64,000 bases of DNA from Lacipirellula parvula. GTDB lineage: Bacteria > Planctomycetota > Planctomycetia > Pirellulales > Lacipirellulaceae. Each line of letters opens with the position of its first letter. The first letter of the stretch is position 1. The notes under the pieces are model-generated. The model made no database searches, was not told where the DNA came from, and saw only the letters and a list, made by a program, of their open reading frames with translations. Made by a program: the position numbers and the translations under genes. Below, in pieces: positions 10,991 to 20,094 of this stretch. The stretch spans positions 3,888,501-3,952,500 of the forward strand of contig NZ_AP021861.1 in assembly GCF_009177095.1 (NCBI RefSeq). The letters run 5' to 3'.

Positions 10991-13891
10991 GTGCTCCTCC
11001 ACCGCCTCATCATCGTCCTCGCCGCCAGCATCGCGCTGCTCCCCGCCGCCGTGCTGCGCGCCGACGAACCCGCCACGCCTTCCCAGCCTCCCGCGTCCAA
11101 AAAACCAAACATCGTCGTCATCGTCGCCGATGATCTCGGCTGGAACGCGGTCGGCTTCCACAACGGCTTCGTCCCCACGCCGAACCTCGACCGCATCGCG
11201 CACGAAGGGGTCGAACTCGACCGCTTCTACGTCAGCCCGATGTGCTCTCCGACCCGCGCCGGCCTGATGACCGGCCGCTACGCGCTCCACCTCGGCATGG
11301 CCCGCTCAGTTGTTTTCCCCTGGAAGCGGTACGGCGTGAAGCCCGAGCTCACCACGCTCCCCGAAGCGCTCGGCGCCGTCGGCTATCGCCATCGCGGCGC
11401 CTTCGGCAAGTGGCACCTCGGCCATCTCGAACCGCAGTGGCACCCCCTCGCGCAAGGTTTTACCGAGTACGTCGGCTGCTACAACGGCGCCGCCGATTAC
11501 TGGACCCGCGACCGCGAAGGCCAAATCGACTGGCACGTCGGCTACGAACCGACGCCGAGCAAAGGCTACACCACCGACCTCATCGCCGACGCCGCGTGCG
11601 AGTTCATCAACGCCAGGGCAGGGGAGGGGCCGTTCTTTTGCTACGTCCCCTTCACGGCGCCGCACGAACCGCTGCAGGCGCCCGAGTCGTACCTGAAAAA
11701 GTTCGCCCACCTCGACGGCAAGCCGAATGACGGCCAACCGGGCGAGAAGCAATGCCTCGCCGCACTGATCGCCTCGATGGACGACGGCATCAGCCGCATC
11801 CTCGCGCAGCTCGAACAAGCGGGCGTCGCCGACGACACGATCGTCTGGTTCTTTAGCGACAACGGCGGCATCGACCGCATCCGCGAGAACAATGCTCCGC
11901 TCCATGGCGCCAAGCTCTCGGTGTATGAAGGGGGCGTTCGCGTCCCCGCCGCGGTCCGCTGGCCCGGCCATATCGAAGGCGGCCGCAAGGTAACGACGCC
12001 GATCATGAACATCGACGTGCTGCCGACGCTGCTCGGCCTCATCGACGCCCCCGGCGAGTTGACCAAGCTGACGCACGAACAACCGCCGCTCGACGGCGTC
12101 GATCTCTCCGCCCCGCTGCTCGACGCCGCCGTCACCGAACTGCCCAAGCGCAACCTCTTCTTTTTCCACGGCCAAAACGGCCCGGAGCGCGAGCAACTCG
12201 CCATCACCGGTCCGCGCGGCTGGAAGCTGCAGATCGTCGGCCCCGACGTCCGCCGCGGCGGCTACCACACGCCCGAGCATCAGGTCGAACTTTACAACGT
12301 CTTCCGCGATCCGAACGAGACGACCAACCTCATCAAACAGAAGGCGAACATCGCCGCCCGCCTCGGCGCCCACTTGGTGACGTTCCGCCGTTCGGAACCA
12401 GCCGACGCGATGCCGACGGCGCCGAAGCCAGCCGACTTCACGCCGCCCAAGAGCTGGCGCAACTCGCCGGAAAAAGTTTCGACAGACGCCAAGCCATCTG
12501 CGAATACCACGCCCGCCAGCACAGCGCCCGCTGACGCAACGTCAGACAAAGCGGCGAACGCCACCCGACGTCCCGACGTCATCCTCTTCGTCGCCGACGA
12601 TCTCAGCTGGCACGACATCGGCCCCTACGGCGGCGACGACGTCCGCACGCCGCGGCTCGATCAACTCGCGAAGCAATCGCTCCGGTTCGACGACGCCTTC
12701 GCCGCCTCGCCCACCTGCACGCCGTCGCGCTCGGCCCTCTACACCGGCCTCTACCCGATTCGCAACGGCGCCCACGCCAATCACAGCCCGATCAACCCCG
12801 GCGTCGAAACGCTCCCCGCGCTGCTCAACGCCCTAGGCTACCGCACGGTGATCGCCGGCAAGACTCACATCGGCCCCCGTTCGCAGTTCCCGTTCGAGTA
12901 TCTCAAGAACTCGAACGTCCGCCCGCCGGGCGTGAAGGACGTGCTCGTCACTGATCTCGGCGTCGATGCCATCGACGAGTTGCTCGCCACGCACGACCGC
13001 GCGCAGCCCCTCTGCTTGATCGTCACGGCCCACTCGTCCCACACGCTCTGGAAGAAGAACGAAGGGTACGATCCCGCGGCCATCAAGATTCCTCCCGAGT
13101 TGCACGACACCCCCGCTCTCCGCGAAACCCGCGTCGACTACTACACTGACGTCACGCAGCTCGACACAGAGGTCGGCCAAGTGCTCGACTCAATGCAGCG
13201 GCACGGCTACGGCGACGCCCTGTTCATGTTCACCGCCGACCAGGGCGCCCAGTTCCCGTTCGCGAAGTGGAATCTCTACGACGCCGGCATCAAGGTGCCG
13301 CTGCTCGTCCGCTGGCCGGGGCACGTGCAGCCTGATGCGACGACCACGGCAATGGTCTCGCTGATCGACGTCCTCCCCACGATCATCGCCGCCGCGGGCG
13401 CCGCGCCGCCGGCGACGCTCGATGGCCAAAGCTTCCTCGACGTGCTCGCTGGCAAGTCGCACGAACGCCGCCCCGAAGTCTTCGCCGCCCACACCGGCGA
13501 CAAAGAAATGAACCAGGCCCCGATGCGCTGCATCCGCACGCCGCAGTTCAAATACATCGAAAATCTCGCCCCGCAGATCAAGTACGTCACCCACATCACC
13601 AAGGGCCCGACGACCGAACGCTACTGGAAAGATTGGCTTGAGCGGGCGCCCAACGACCCGGCCGCCGCCGCGGTAATCGATCGCTACGAACACCGCCCCG
13701 CCGAAGAGCTGTACGAGGTAAGCGTCGATCCGCACGAACTGCACAACCTCGCCGCCGACCCCAAATTCGCGGCCGAGAAAGACGAGTTGAAAAAGAAGCT
13801 CCACGCGTGGCGCACCGCGCAGGGCGAAGACCTCACCAAGGTCCTCATGCCCGCCGACGCCCGCACGGGCCGCTTTCCGTACGCCGAGTGA
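10991..13891 (+). CDS. Double sulfatase (two S1 sulfatase domains in one chain)
   Basis: About 966 residues from a GTG at 10991, which yields a good signal peptide 'MLLHRLIIVLAASIALLPAA'; a more upstream GTG at 10901 sits inside a repeat and adds a non-signal lead. Domain 1 (about 38-480) starts 'PNIVVIVADDLGWN' and has formylglycine motif CSPTR (Cys near 85). Domain 2 (about 525-960) starts 'PDVILFVADDLSW' and has CTPSR (Cys near 576). Both keep the metal-binding Asp-Asp pair, so both may be active; they are only distantly alike, which argues for fusion of two different sulfatases rather than recent duplication. It lies between two other sulfatase genes. A Thr/Ala/Pro-rich linker joins the halves. 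Confidence 0.92.
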   Translation: MLLHRLIIVLAASIALLPAAVLRADEPATPSQPPASKKPNIVVIVADDLGWNAVGFHNGFVPTPNLDRIAHEGVELDRFYVSPMCSPTRAGLMTGRYALHLGMARSVVFPWKRYGVKPELTTLPEALGAVGYRHRGAFGKWHLGHLEPQWHPLAQGFTEYVGCYNGAADYWTRDREGQIDWHVGYEPTPSKGYTTDLIADAACEFINARAGEGPFFCYVPFTAPHEPLQAPESYLKKFAHLDGKPNDGQPGEKQCLAALIASMDDGISRILAQLEQAGVADDTIVWFFSDNGGIDRIRENNAPLHGAKLSVYEGGVRVPAAVRWPGHIEGGRKVTTPIMNIDVLPTLLGLIDAPGELTKLTHEQPPLDGVDLSAPLLDAAVTELPKRNLFFFHGQNGPEREQLAITGPRGWKLQIVGPDVRRGGYHTPEHQVELYNVFRDPNETTNLIKQKANIAARLGAHLVTFRRSEPADAMPTAPKPADFTPPKSWRNSPEKVSTDAKPSANTTPASTAPADATSDKAANATRRPDVILFVADDLSWHDIGPYGGDDVRTPRLDQLAKQSLRFDDAFAASPTCTPSRSALYTGLYPIRNGAHANHSPINPGVETLPALLNALGYRTVIAGKTHIGPRSQFPFEYLKNSNVRPPGVKDVLVTDLGVDAIDELLATHDRAQPLCLIVTAHSSHTLWKKNEGYDPAAIKIPPELHDTPALRETRVDYYTDVTQLDTEVGQVLDSMQRHGYGDALFMFTADQGAQFPFAKWNLYDAGIKVPLLVRWPGHVQPDATTTAMVSLIDVLPTIIAAAGAAPPATLDGQSFLDVLAGKSHERRPEVFAAHTGDKEMNQAPMRCIRTPQFKYIENLAPQIKYVTHITKGPTTERYWKDWLERAPNDPAAAAVIDRYEHRPAEELYEVSVDPHELHNLAADPKFAAEKDELKKKLHAWRTAQGEDLTKVLMPADARTGRFPYAE

Positions 13892-13935
13892 TTCGCCCCG
13901 CAAGAACAATCAGAACGTCATCATTTTCCGAATTG

Positions 13936-14136
13936 AGCCCCGTGAGGGGCGACATGTTGTAGCCAGGGGCGCAAGCCCCTGGAAAACGCCGCCATCAAAA
14001 CCAAAGCCCCGGAGGGGCGACACAACTCCCAACGAAACGCACAAACTCTGCCGCCCCTCCCGGGGCTCATACGATTCGACTCGAATATTCCAGGGGCTTG
14101 CGCCCCTGGCTACATGATTCCGCCCCTCCCGGGGCT
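13936..14136. repeat. Nested palindromic repeat family B, copy 1
   Basis: About 201 bases, symmetrical overall: AGCCCCGTGAGGGGCGACAT near the left end mirrors CGCCCCTCCCGGGGCT at the right end, with inner hairpins GCCAGGGGCGCAAGCCCCTGG on each side. Other copies are at 57450-57632 and 62972-63180. It fills the gap before the third sulfatase. Confidence 0.92.
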
Positions 14137-14187
14137 AATCCGACAACCGACGACCGATCGCGTCTCCTCATCGCCGCACGCATCAAC

Positions 14188-15816
14188 ATGCCCATGACTC
14201 CCACCAGAATCATCGCGTTGCTGCTCCTCGCGTTCCTCCCGCGCGCCTCCTCCGCCGCCGACCAGAAGTCGGCGCCCGACGCGGCCCCGCGCCCCAACAT
14301 CGTCGTCTTCTTCGCCGACGACCTCGGCTACTCCGACCTCGGCTGCTACGGCTCGGAAATCGCCACGCCGAACATCGACCGCTTGGCCGATCAGGGAGTC
14401 CGTTTCCGCCAGTTCTACAACAACGGCCGCTGCTGCCCCTCACGCGCTTCGATCCTTACCGGCCGCTACCCCGCCCAGGTCGGCGTCGGCGCCATGATCG
14501 ACGGCTATGCCAAGTGGATTCGCGACGCCGCCGCTCGCCCCTCGTACGACGACCACCTCAGCGCCGCAACTCCCACGATTGCCGAACTTCTCCGCAACGC
14601 CGGCTACCGCACGATGATGTCGGGCAAGTGGCATCTCGGCGATCGCCCCGCAGAATGGCCCGTCCAACGCGGCTTCGACCGCTCGTTTGCGCTCATCCCC
14701 GGCGCGATGAACTACTACGGCGGCGAAAGCGACGGCCCTCGCGCCCCCATGGTGCTCGACGGCGAAACGTTCGTCCCGCCGCACGACGGCTTCTACTCGA
14801 CCGACGCCTTCACCGATCGCGCGATCGAGTTCCTCAAAGAAGCCAAAACGAAGCAGCAGCCTTTCTTTCTGTACTTGCCGTACAACGCCCCGCATTGGCC
14901 GCTGCAAGCCGACGCCGACGAAATCGCCGCCTACGACGGCGTCTACGATAAGGGTTGGCAGAAGTCTCGCCATCGCCGCCGCCGCCAGATGATCAACCTC
15001 GGTCTCATTCCCGAGACCAACCTGATGTCGCAGATGGATCGCGGCAACGCCCGCGCGTGGGACCGCATGCCCGACGACGTCCGCGACGAATGGGCACGCC
15101 GCATGGAAATCTACGCCGCCCAGGTCACGCGGATGGATCGCAACATCGGCCGAGTCCTCGCGCAGCTCGACGCGATGGGCGCCTCCGATAACACGCTGGT
15201 GATCTTCCTCTCCGACAACGGCGGCGCCGCCGAAGATCCCCACCGCGGCAAGCCCGACGCCGTGCTCGGCTCGCGCGATTCGTTCTGGGGCTACGGCCGC
15301 CCCTGGGCCACGGTGAGCAACACCCCGTGGCGCCGCCACAAGATCTCGATGTACGAAGGGGGTATCAGCACGCCCGCCGTCGTTCGCTGGCCCGCGGCAA
15401 CCCCCGACGACGCCAACGGCAAGATCGTCGACGGCCCCGCCCACATCATGGACCTCGTGCCGACGTTCCTCGATCTCGCCGGCGCCCAGCCAACCGCCGC
15501 CCAGCGCGAACAACTCGAAGGCCGCAACATCGCCGACATGTTCCGCGGCGAATCGGCCCCCGCCGATCGCACGATCTGCTGGGAGCACGAAGGCAACCGG
15601 GCCATCCGCCAAGGCAATTGGAAGCTGGTCGAACTCCCTGATTCCCCCAACGGCTGGGAACTTTACGACATCGCCACCGACCGCGGCGAACACTACAACC
15701 TCGCCGCCGAACGTCCAGAGGTCGCCCGCAAACTCGCCGAAGAGTACAATCGCTGGGCCGAACGCTGCGGCGTCATCCCCTGGCCGGAAATCCGCGCCAA
15801 ACGCAAAGACAAGTGA
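14188..15816 (+). CDS. Secreted S1 family sulfatase (arylsulfatase-like)
   Basis: 542 residues from the ATG at 14188; an upstream TTG at 14098 lies inside a family B repeat and is rejected. Signal peptide 'MPMTPTRIIALLLLAFLPRASSA'. The sulfatase domain has 'NIVVFFADDLGYSDLGCYG', formylglycine motif CCPSR (first Cys near 82), 'SGKWHLGD', and 'FLSDNGGAAEDPHRG', the expected order of metal and sulfate site motifs. Length is normal for arylsulfatases. Third and last gene of the sulfatase block; together the three genes supply four sulfatase domains and one glycosidase domain. Formylglycine maturation enzyme is not in the window. Confidence 0.93.
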   Translation: MPMTPTRIIALLLLAFLPRASSAADQKSAPDAAPRPNIVVFFADDLGYSDLGCYGSEIATPNIDRLADQGVRFRQFYNNGRCCPSRASILTGRYPAQVGVGAMIDGYAKWIRDAAARPSYDDHLSAATPTIAELLRNAGYRTMMSGKWHLGDRPAEWPVQRGFDRSFALIPGAMNYYGGESDGPRAPMVLDGETFVPPHDGFYSTDAFTDRAIEFLKEAKTKQQPFFLYLPYNAPHWPLQADADEIAAYDGVYDKGWQKSRHRRRRQMINLGLIPETNLMSQMDRGNARAWDRMPDDVRDEWARRMEIYAAQVTRMDRNIGRVLAQLDAMGASDNTLVIFLSDNGGAAEDPHRGKPDAVLGSRDSFWGYGRPWATVSNTPWRRHKISMYEGGISTPAVVRWPAATPDDANGKIVDGPAHIMDLVPTFLDLAGAQPTAAQREQLEGRNIADMFRGESAPADRTICWEHEGNRAIRQGNWKLVELPDSPNGWELYDIATDRGEHYNLAAERPEVARKLAEEYNRWAERCGVIPWPEIRAKRKDK

Positions 15817-15853
15817 CGCCGAGTTGCTCCGCTTGCGGTTAGCGACTCCCATT

Positions 15854-15944
15854 TGTGGGAGGGGTCTCCGACCCCGAAAACGGCTCGCGGATCGGCGCCG
15901 GCACGAAGTTGAGAACGCCATCGGCGTCGGAGACGCCTCCCACA
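15854..15944. repeat. 91-base palindromic repeat family C, copy 1
   Basis: Arms TGTGGGAGGGGTCTCCGACC and its partner ending GGAGACGCCTCCCACA enclose a variable centre. Length is exactly 91 bases, the same as the copies at 46483-46573 and 49775-49865. It lies between the sulfatase stop and the helicase and is fully open in the helicase frame. Confidence 0.93.
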
Positions 15945-16009
15945 GTTTTGCCCCGCCCGGAACCCACACCATCCCGTCCGAAGACTACTACCAACGCTTT
16001 TTCCGCTGG

Positions 16010-17902
16010 ATGCAGCTCGAGGCCCAAGCCGAGGCCCAGCGCATGGCCGAGCGCCGCCAGCTTCGCACTCGCAAAACGGCCGAGCGCACCGGCGAAACGC
16101 TCCTCGATCTCGTCATCGAAGAGCATCAAACGGGCCTCAACGGCCGGCATCTCTTCACGCTGGTGAAGCGCAACCGCACGCTCGATCTGCCGTGGAATCG
16201 CCTCCGCGTCGGCTCGCCGGTGCTGCTCACGCCGCTCCCCGACGACAACGCGAAGCCCCACCCCGGCGTCGTCAGCGCCCGCAGCTTCCGTTCGATTCAA
16301 GTCGCCGTCGACAACTGGATCGCCGGCGAGCGTTTCGACGTCGACATGGCCGTCGACGAGGTCTCCCGCAATCGCGAGCGCGCCGCCCTCGCGGCGGTCA
16401 GCAGCGCGAAGGGCCGCCTCGGCGAATTGCGGCAGATCATCCTTGGCTCGATGGACGAAACGAACCATCGCAACCGCCAGCCGCGGTTCAAGCCGCACGC
16501 CCCGATCGCCGAGCACGAACACCCCGTCGCCGACGCCCCCGCCGCGCACCTCAACGCCTCGCAGCAGGAAGCGATCCGCTTCGCCCTCTCCGCCGAAGAC
16601 CTCGCGATCATCCACGGCCCCCCCGGCACGGGTAAAACGACCTCCGTCGTCGAATTTATCCGCCAGGCCGTCGAAGAGGGGAGCCGCATCCTCGCCACCG
16701 CCCCCAGCAACACGGCGGTCGATAACCTGCTCGAACGGCTCCTCGCCGCCGGCGTCCGCGTCGTCCGCCTCGGCCACCCGGCCCGCGTCACCGAACGCCT
16801 CCGCGATCACACGCTCGACGCGCTCGTCGAAACGCACGAACACGCCCGCTGGGTGAAAGAACTCTACCGCACCGCCGAGGCGCTATTCAAAAAGGCCGAT
16901 AGCGACTCCCGCTCGCGCAACGCCTACGCCGCCAAACAAGAATGGCGCCGCGAAGCGAAGCAACACAAAGCCGACGCCCGCCGGCTCGAGCGCGACATCG
17001 TCGCCGACGTCCTCGACTCGGCAGACGTGCTCTGCGCGACGACCACCATCGACGAAGACCTGCTCGGCGATCGCACGTTCGATTGGGTCGTCGTCGACGA
17101 AGCCTGCCAATCGACCGAGTCGGCCTGCTGGATTCCGTTGCAACGCGCGAACCGCGTCCTGCTCGCCGGCGATCACTGCCAACTCCCGCCGACGGTCCTC
17201 TCGAAACCAGCCGCCGCCCAAGGCTACGATCGCAGCATGATGCAGCGGCTCGTCGAACTCTACGGCCCGCTGATCACTCGCCAGCTCACCGTGCAGTACC
17301 GCATGCACGACCACATCATGGACTTTTCGTCGGAGCAGTTTTACGACGGCACGCTCGTCGGCGACGAAACGGTCCGCACCCGCACGCTCAACGAACTCGT
17401 CGGCGTCGAAGACGCGCCCTTCACGCAAACGCCGCTCGAGTACATCGATACCGCCGGCGCCGACTACGACGAACGCCAGGAAGAAGACGGCCTCAGCCGC
17501 CTCAACCCCGAGGAAGGCCGCCTCGTCCTCAAGAAGGTCGACGCACTGATCGCCGCCGGCCTCCCCGCCGCCGACATCGCGGTGATCGCCCCCTACGCCG
17601 CGCAGGTCCGCTGGCTCCGCCAACACGCCGAGCACCGCGACCTCGAAATCGACACGGTCGACGGCTTCCAAGGCCGCGAAAAAGAAGCGGTCGTCATCAC
17701 GCTGGTCCGCTCGAACCGCCAAGGCGAAATCGGCTTCCTCGCCGACACCCGCCGCATGAACGTCGCCCTCACCCGCGCCCGCCGCAAGCTGATCGTCATC
17801 GGCGACAGCGCGACTCTCGGCGCTAACCCGTTCTACGCCGCGCTGCTAGACTATTTTCAAGCACACGATGCTTACCACACCGTCTGGGAAGAAATGGACT
17901 GA
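16010..17902 (+). CDS. SF1B DNA/RNA helicase, UPF1/IGHMBP2-like
   Basis: About 630 residues from ATG 16010. Motif I GPPGTGKT, Walker B 'WVVVDEACQ', motif III 'VLLAGDHCQLPP', 'QYRMHDHIMDF', then 'VDGFQGREKEAVVITLVRSN' and 'RRMNVALTRARRKLIVIGD' are the classic helicase set of the UPF1-like AAA_11/AAA_12 family. The N-terminal part resembles the nucleic-acid-binding 1B region. Cytoplasmic. Start problem: 'EDYYQRFFRW' just before this ATG looks like protein sequence, but the only start codons further up are TTGs at 15824 and 15833, which would make the 91-base repeat part of the protein. I report the ATG as the safe start. Role (repair or RNA processing) is not clear from context. Confidence 0.88.
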   Translation: MQLEAQAEAQRMAERRQLRTRKTAERTGETLLDLVIEEHQTGLNGRHLFTLVKRNRTLDLPWNRLRVGSPVLLTPLPDDNAKPHPGVVSARSFRSIQVAVDNWIAGERFDVDMAVDEVSRNRERAALAAVSSAKGRLGELRQIILGSMDETNHRNRQPRFKPHAPIAEHEHPVADAPAAHLNASQQEAIRFALSAEDLAIIHGPPGTGKTTSVVEFIRQAVEEGSRILATAPSNTAVDNLLERLLAAGVRVVRLGHPARVTERLRDHTLDALVETHEHARWVKELYRTAEALFKKADSDSRSRNAYAAKQEWRREAKQHKADARRLERDIVADVLDSADVLCATTTIDEDLLGDRTFDWVVVDEACQSTESACWIPLQRANRVLLAGDHCQLPPTVLSKPAAAQGYDRSMMQRLVELYGPLITRQLTVQYRMHDHIMDFSSEQFYDGTLVGDETVRTRTLNELVGVEDAPFTQTPLEYIDTAGADYDERQEEDGLSRLNPEEGRLVLKKVDALIAAGLPAADIAVIAPYAAQVRWLRQHAEHRDLEIDTVDGFQGREKEAVVITLVRSNRQGEIGFLADTRRMNVALTRARRKLIVIGDSATLGANPFYAALLDYFQAHDAYHTVWEEMD

Positions 17903-17923
17903 GTCGCAAATGAGTAAATGACC

Positions 17924-17998
17924 CAATGACGAATGACGAATGGAATACGCGCAAGCGTGCCCATCATTCGTCATTCGGATTTCGTCATTCGTCATTTC
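17924..17998. repeat. Inverted heptamer-type repeat
   Basis: Short tandem units AATGACG on the left (AATGACGAATGACGAATG) are mirrored on the right by CATTCGTCATT units around a spacer with GCGCAAGCGTGC. The structure fills most of the gap between helicase and amidase genes. It recalls the heptamers at 5957-6047 in unit size but not in sequence. Confidence 0.8.
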
Positions 17999-18049
17999 CT
18001 ACAACAATCCCCAAACGCCAACCGCCCCCACCCAATCATAACGCCCGCC

Positions 18050-18745
18050 ATGCGAACCCTACTCCTAACCCTCCTCGCCCTCGCCCCAGCCTTCGCCCAC
18101 GCCGAGGTCCCGCGCCCAACGAACATCGTCACCCGCGAAGAGTGGAAGTCCACCCCCGACCCGATCCCCGACAACCGTAAGCACAAGCCGCGGTTCGTCA
18201 CCATCCACCATGCCGGCGTTCTCTGGACGAACAGCCAAACGCCCGAGGAGTTTCTCCGCAACATGCAGGCGTGGGGCAAGCGCCGCCCCGAGATCGAACA
18301 ACCGCCGCGCAACACCTACTGGCCCGATCTCGCCTACCACTTCCTCATCGGCCCCGACGGCCGCATCTTCGAAGGCCGCGACATTGCGTACGAGCCCGAG
18401 TCGAACACCAAGTACGAACTCGCCGGCAACCTCGGCGTCGAAATGATGGGCGACTTCAACCAACAGCGCCCCAGCCCCGCGCAACTCGAATCGGCCGTCC
18501 GCCTCACCGCGTGGCTCGCCGACCAGCACGACATCAAGCTCGACAACATTCGCACCCACCGCGACGCCGCCCCCGGCGCCACCAGTTGCCCTGGCGACGA
18601 TTTCTATCGCTACTTCGAATCAGGCGAATTCAAACGCTGGGTCGAACAACTCCAAGCCGGCGAAGAACCGCAGATCACGCAAGGCGAGCCGTTGCCGAAG
18701 GGCCCCACCGAGTCGATCCTCGACACAAAGAAGAAGCCCCAGTAG
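18050..18745 (+). CDS. Secreted N-acetylmuramoyl-L-alanine amidase (Amidase_2/PGRP fold)
   Basis: 231 residues from the ATG at 18050, which gives signal peptide 'MRTLLLTLLALAPAFAHA'; the frame stays open upstream through a repeat but without signal character. Amidase_2 domain with zinc ligands His in 'VTIHHAGVLW', His in 'IRTHRDA' and Cys in 'TSCPGDDFYRY', plus 'YHFLIGPDGRIFEGRD' typical of peptidoglycan-recognition amidases. It should cut the MurNAc-L-Ala bond of peptidoglycan outside the membrane. The tail after residue 195 is polar and of unknown use. A second, different amidase is at 56340. Confidence 0.92.
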   Translation: MRTLLLTLLALAPAFAHAEVPRPTNIVTREEWKSTPDPIPDNRKHKPRFVTIHHAGVLWTNSQTPEEFLRNMQAWGKRRPEIEQPPRNTYWPDLAYHFLIGPDGRIFEGRDIAYEPESNTKYELAGNLGVEMMGDFNQQRPSPAQLESAVRLTAWLADQHDIKLDNIRTHRDAAPGATSCPGDDFYRYFESGEFKRWVEQLQAGEEPQITQGEPLPKGPTESILDTKKKPQ

Positions 18746-18880
18746 CCGCCGGTCGACGACCGGCCGGAGCAGCGCGCATTAGTTCCAGAAAAAATCTCAC
18801 GCAAAGACGCGAAGACGCCAAGAGATAAGCTTGCGCTGCAGTTTCTTTGCGCCTTAACGCCTTTGCGTGAGTCTTATCCG
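18744..18880. repeat. Intergenic repeats of families F and H
   Basis: In the 324-base gap after the amidase, a short hairpin (GTAGCCGCCGGTCGACGACC, about 18742-18772) overlaps the stop codon region. It is followed by a looser inverted repeat at about 18796-18876 with arms TCACGCAAAGACGCGAAGAC and CTTTGCGCCTTAACGCCTTT. The rest of the gap up to 19069 shows no gene. Confidence 0.75.
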
Positions 18881-19069
18881 CAGGCGCCTGCAAGCTCGCA
18901 CTCAACTTGCCGACAACCGCACCCGTGCATCGACTAGTTTTGCACGAACCCGTGCGTTACCTTGTCGACAGGCTTCGGCCTCCCGCCCACATCCCGCCTT
19001 GCCCGTCGCTCGCGCCGCCGCCCGAGCGGCACTCTGGCACGCCAAACCACCTACCCCAGGAGTCTGGTC

Positions 19070-19426
19070 ATGCGCCGCGTTCGCCCGCTCGCCCTCACGC
19101 TTTCGCTCGCCGTTGCTTGCGCCGCTGCCGTTGGTTGCAGTCCCGATCGCCAAAGCGGCATGAACAAGAAGCCTGAACCCGCCGCTGCCGACGCTGACGC
19201 TGAATCTTCCGAGCCGCAATCAACCGCCGACTCCGCCGTTTCGAGCGACTCGACGCCGCCCCCCGCTGCCACAGGCGTCTCCGGCTTTCAAATGCCCGAC
19301 TCGAAATCGATGCTGATCACCGACGAGGCAATGACCAGTTCCCTCTCGGCGCCCGTCGCCGATCCGATCGCCCCTCACGGCCAACCGATGCAGCAAACTC
19401 CCCTCATTCCCACGATGGTCAAGTAA
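19070..19426 (+). CDS. Small exported lipoprotein of unknown function
   Basis: 118 residues from ATG 19070, chosen because CCAGGAG lies just upstream and because the signal peptide starts here. Signal 'MRRVRPLALTLSLAVACAAA' with lipobox AVGC (Cys near 22) predicts lipid attachment. The mature part is Ala/Ser/Pro-rich and disordered-looking, ending in 'HGQPMQQTPLIPTMVK'. No known domain recognised. Stands alone between repeat-rich gaps. Confidence 0.75.
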   Translation: MRRVRPLALTLSLAVACAAAVGCSPDRQSGMNKKPEPAAADADAESSEPQSTADSAVSSDSTPPPAATGVSGFQMPDSKSMLITDEAMTSSLSAPVADPIAPHGQPMQQTPLIPTMVK

Positions 19427-19781
19427 CTTTTTCACGCGCCGCGCAGACGCAGCGACGTTTCAACCACGCCTGTCGCTGTCACCCTCTACCGCGTGAGTAC
19501 TCGTCGCCGCATCGCCCAGCTAGCCCGCTTACAAATTGCTTCAATGTTGAACTGATTGTTCGGCATCCCGCACCGCGCGATGCGTGGTCGCTGCGGAATC
19601 AGTTCAGCGCCGCTGCACCGCCGCAACAATCACCGAGACCCGAGAAAACAGGACGTTTTCTGCTTTGGCACGTGGTTCGCTTCACGCTACCACGGAAACA
19701 TGGTCGTCCGCCGCGGCTGCGATTGAAGGCTACTCATCGCACCGCGGCAGACGGCTTGAAGACACCGATGGAGAGAGTGCG
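19427..19781. other. Intergenic stretch with one 10-base inverted repeat
   Basis: No convincing gene. A perfect inverted repeat TGAACTGATT (19548-19557) / AATCAGTTCA (19597-19606) with a 39-base spacer is the only structure noticed. It could be an operator or a hairpin for the small gene at 19782, but there is no other evidence. Confidence 0.45.
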
Positions 19782-20081
19782 ATGGTCGCCCAATTGCTAG
19801 AACCGGTCCCGCGGACGTTTGCGGAGCTCCCGCTCATTCGTCCCTGGCAGAGCCTCCGTCAGCATCTCACTTGGCTCGAAGGCGCCGAAGAAACGTGGTT
19901 CGCCTGCAAAGACGGCATCTGCTGGCTCCACTTCGAGTATAGCTTTCACTCGTTCCAAATTTACGAGCATGGCACGCGGGTCGAGCTCTCCGTCACCGAC
20001 GCTGGCTGTCCCGAGCGCATCCTCAGCGAAGTAACGCAACACTTTGCCGCGCTCCTCTCTCCGCATGATCGCCCCTGCTAA
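19782..20081 (+). CDS. Small protein of unknown function
   Basis: 99 residues from ATG 19782; GGAGAGAG lies just upstream. The frame is open further upstream (to 19584) but that part is unlike protein. Rich in aromatic residues: 'TWFACKDGICWLHFEYSFHSFQIYEHG'-like core reads as alternating beta-strands, suggesting a compact beta-rich cytoplasmic domain. No signal peptide or membrane helix. I do not recognise the family. No operon partner. Confidence 0.6.
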   Translation: MVAQLLEPVPRTFAELPLIRPWQSLRQHLTWLEGAEETWFACKDGICWLHFEYSFHSFQIYEHGTRVELSVTDAGCPERILSEVTQHFAALLSPHDRPC

Positions 20082-20094
20082 CGCCAACGCGCCT

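Noticed and set aside
19584-19781. Longer N-terminus for the small protein ending at 20081
   Set aside because: The added 66 residues have no protein-like pattern, and a fair ribosome site lies before the ATG at 19782.
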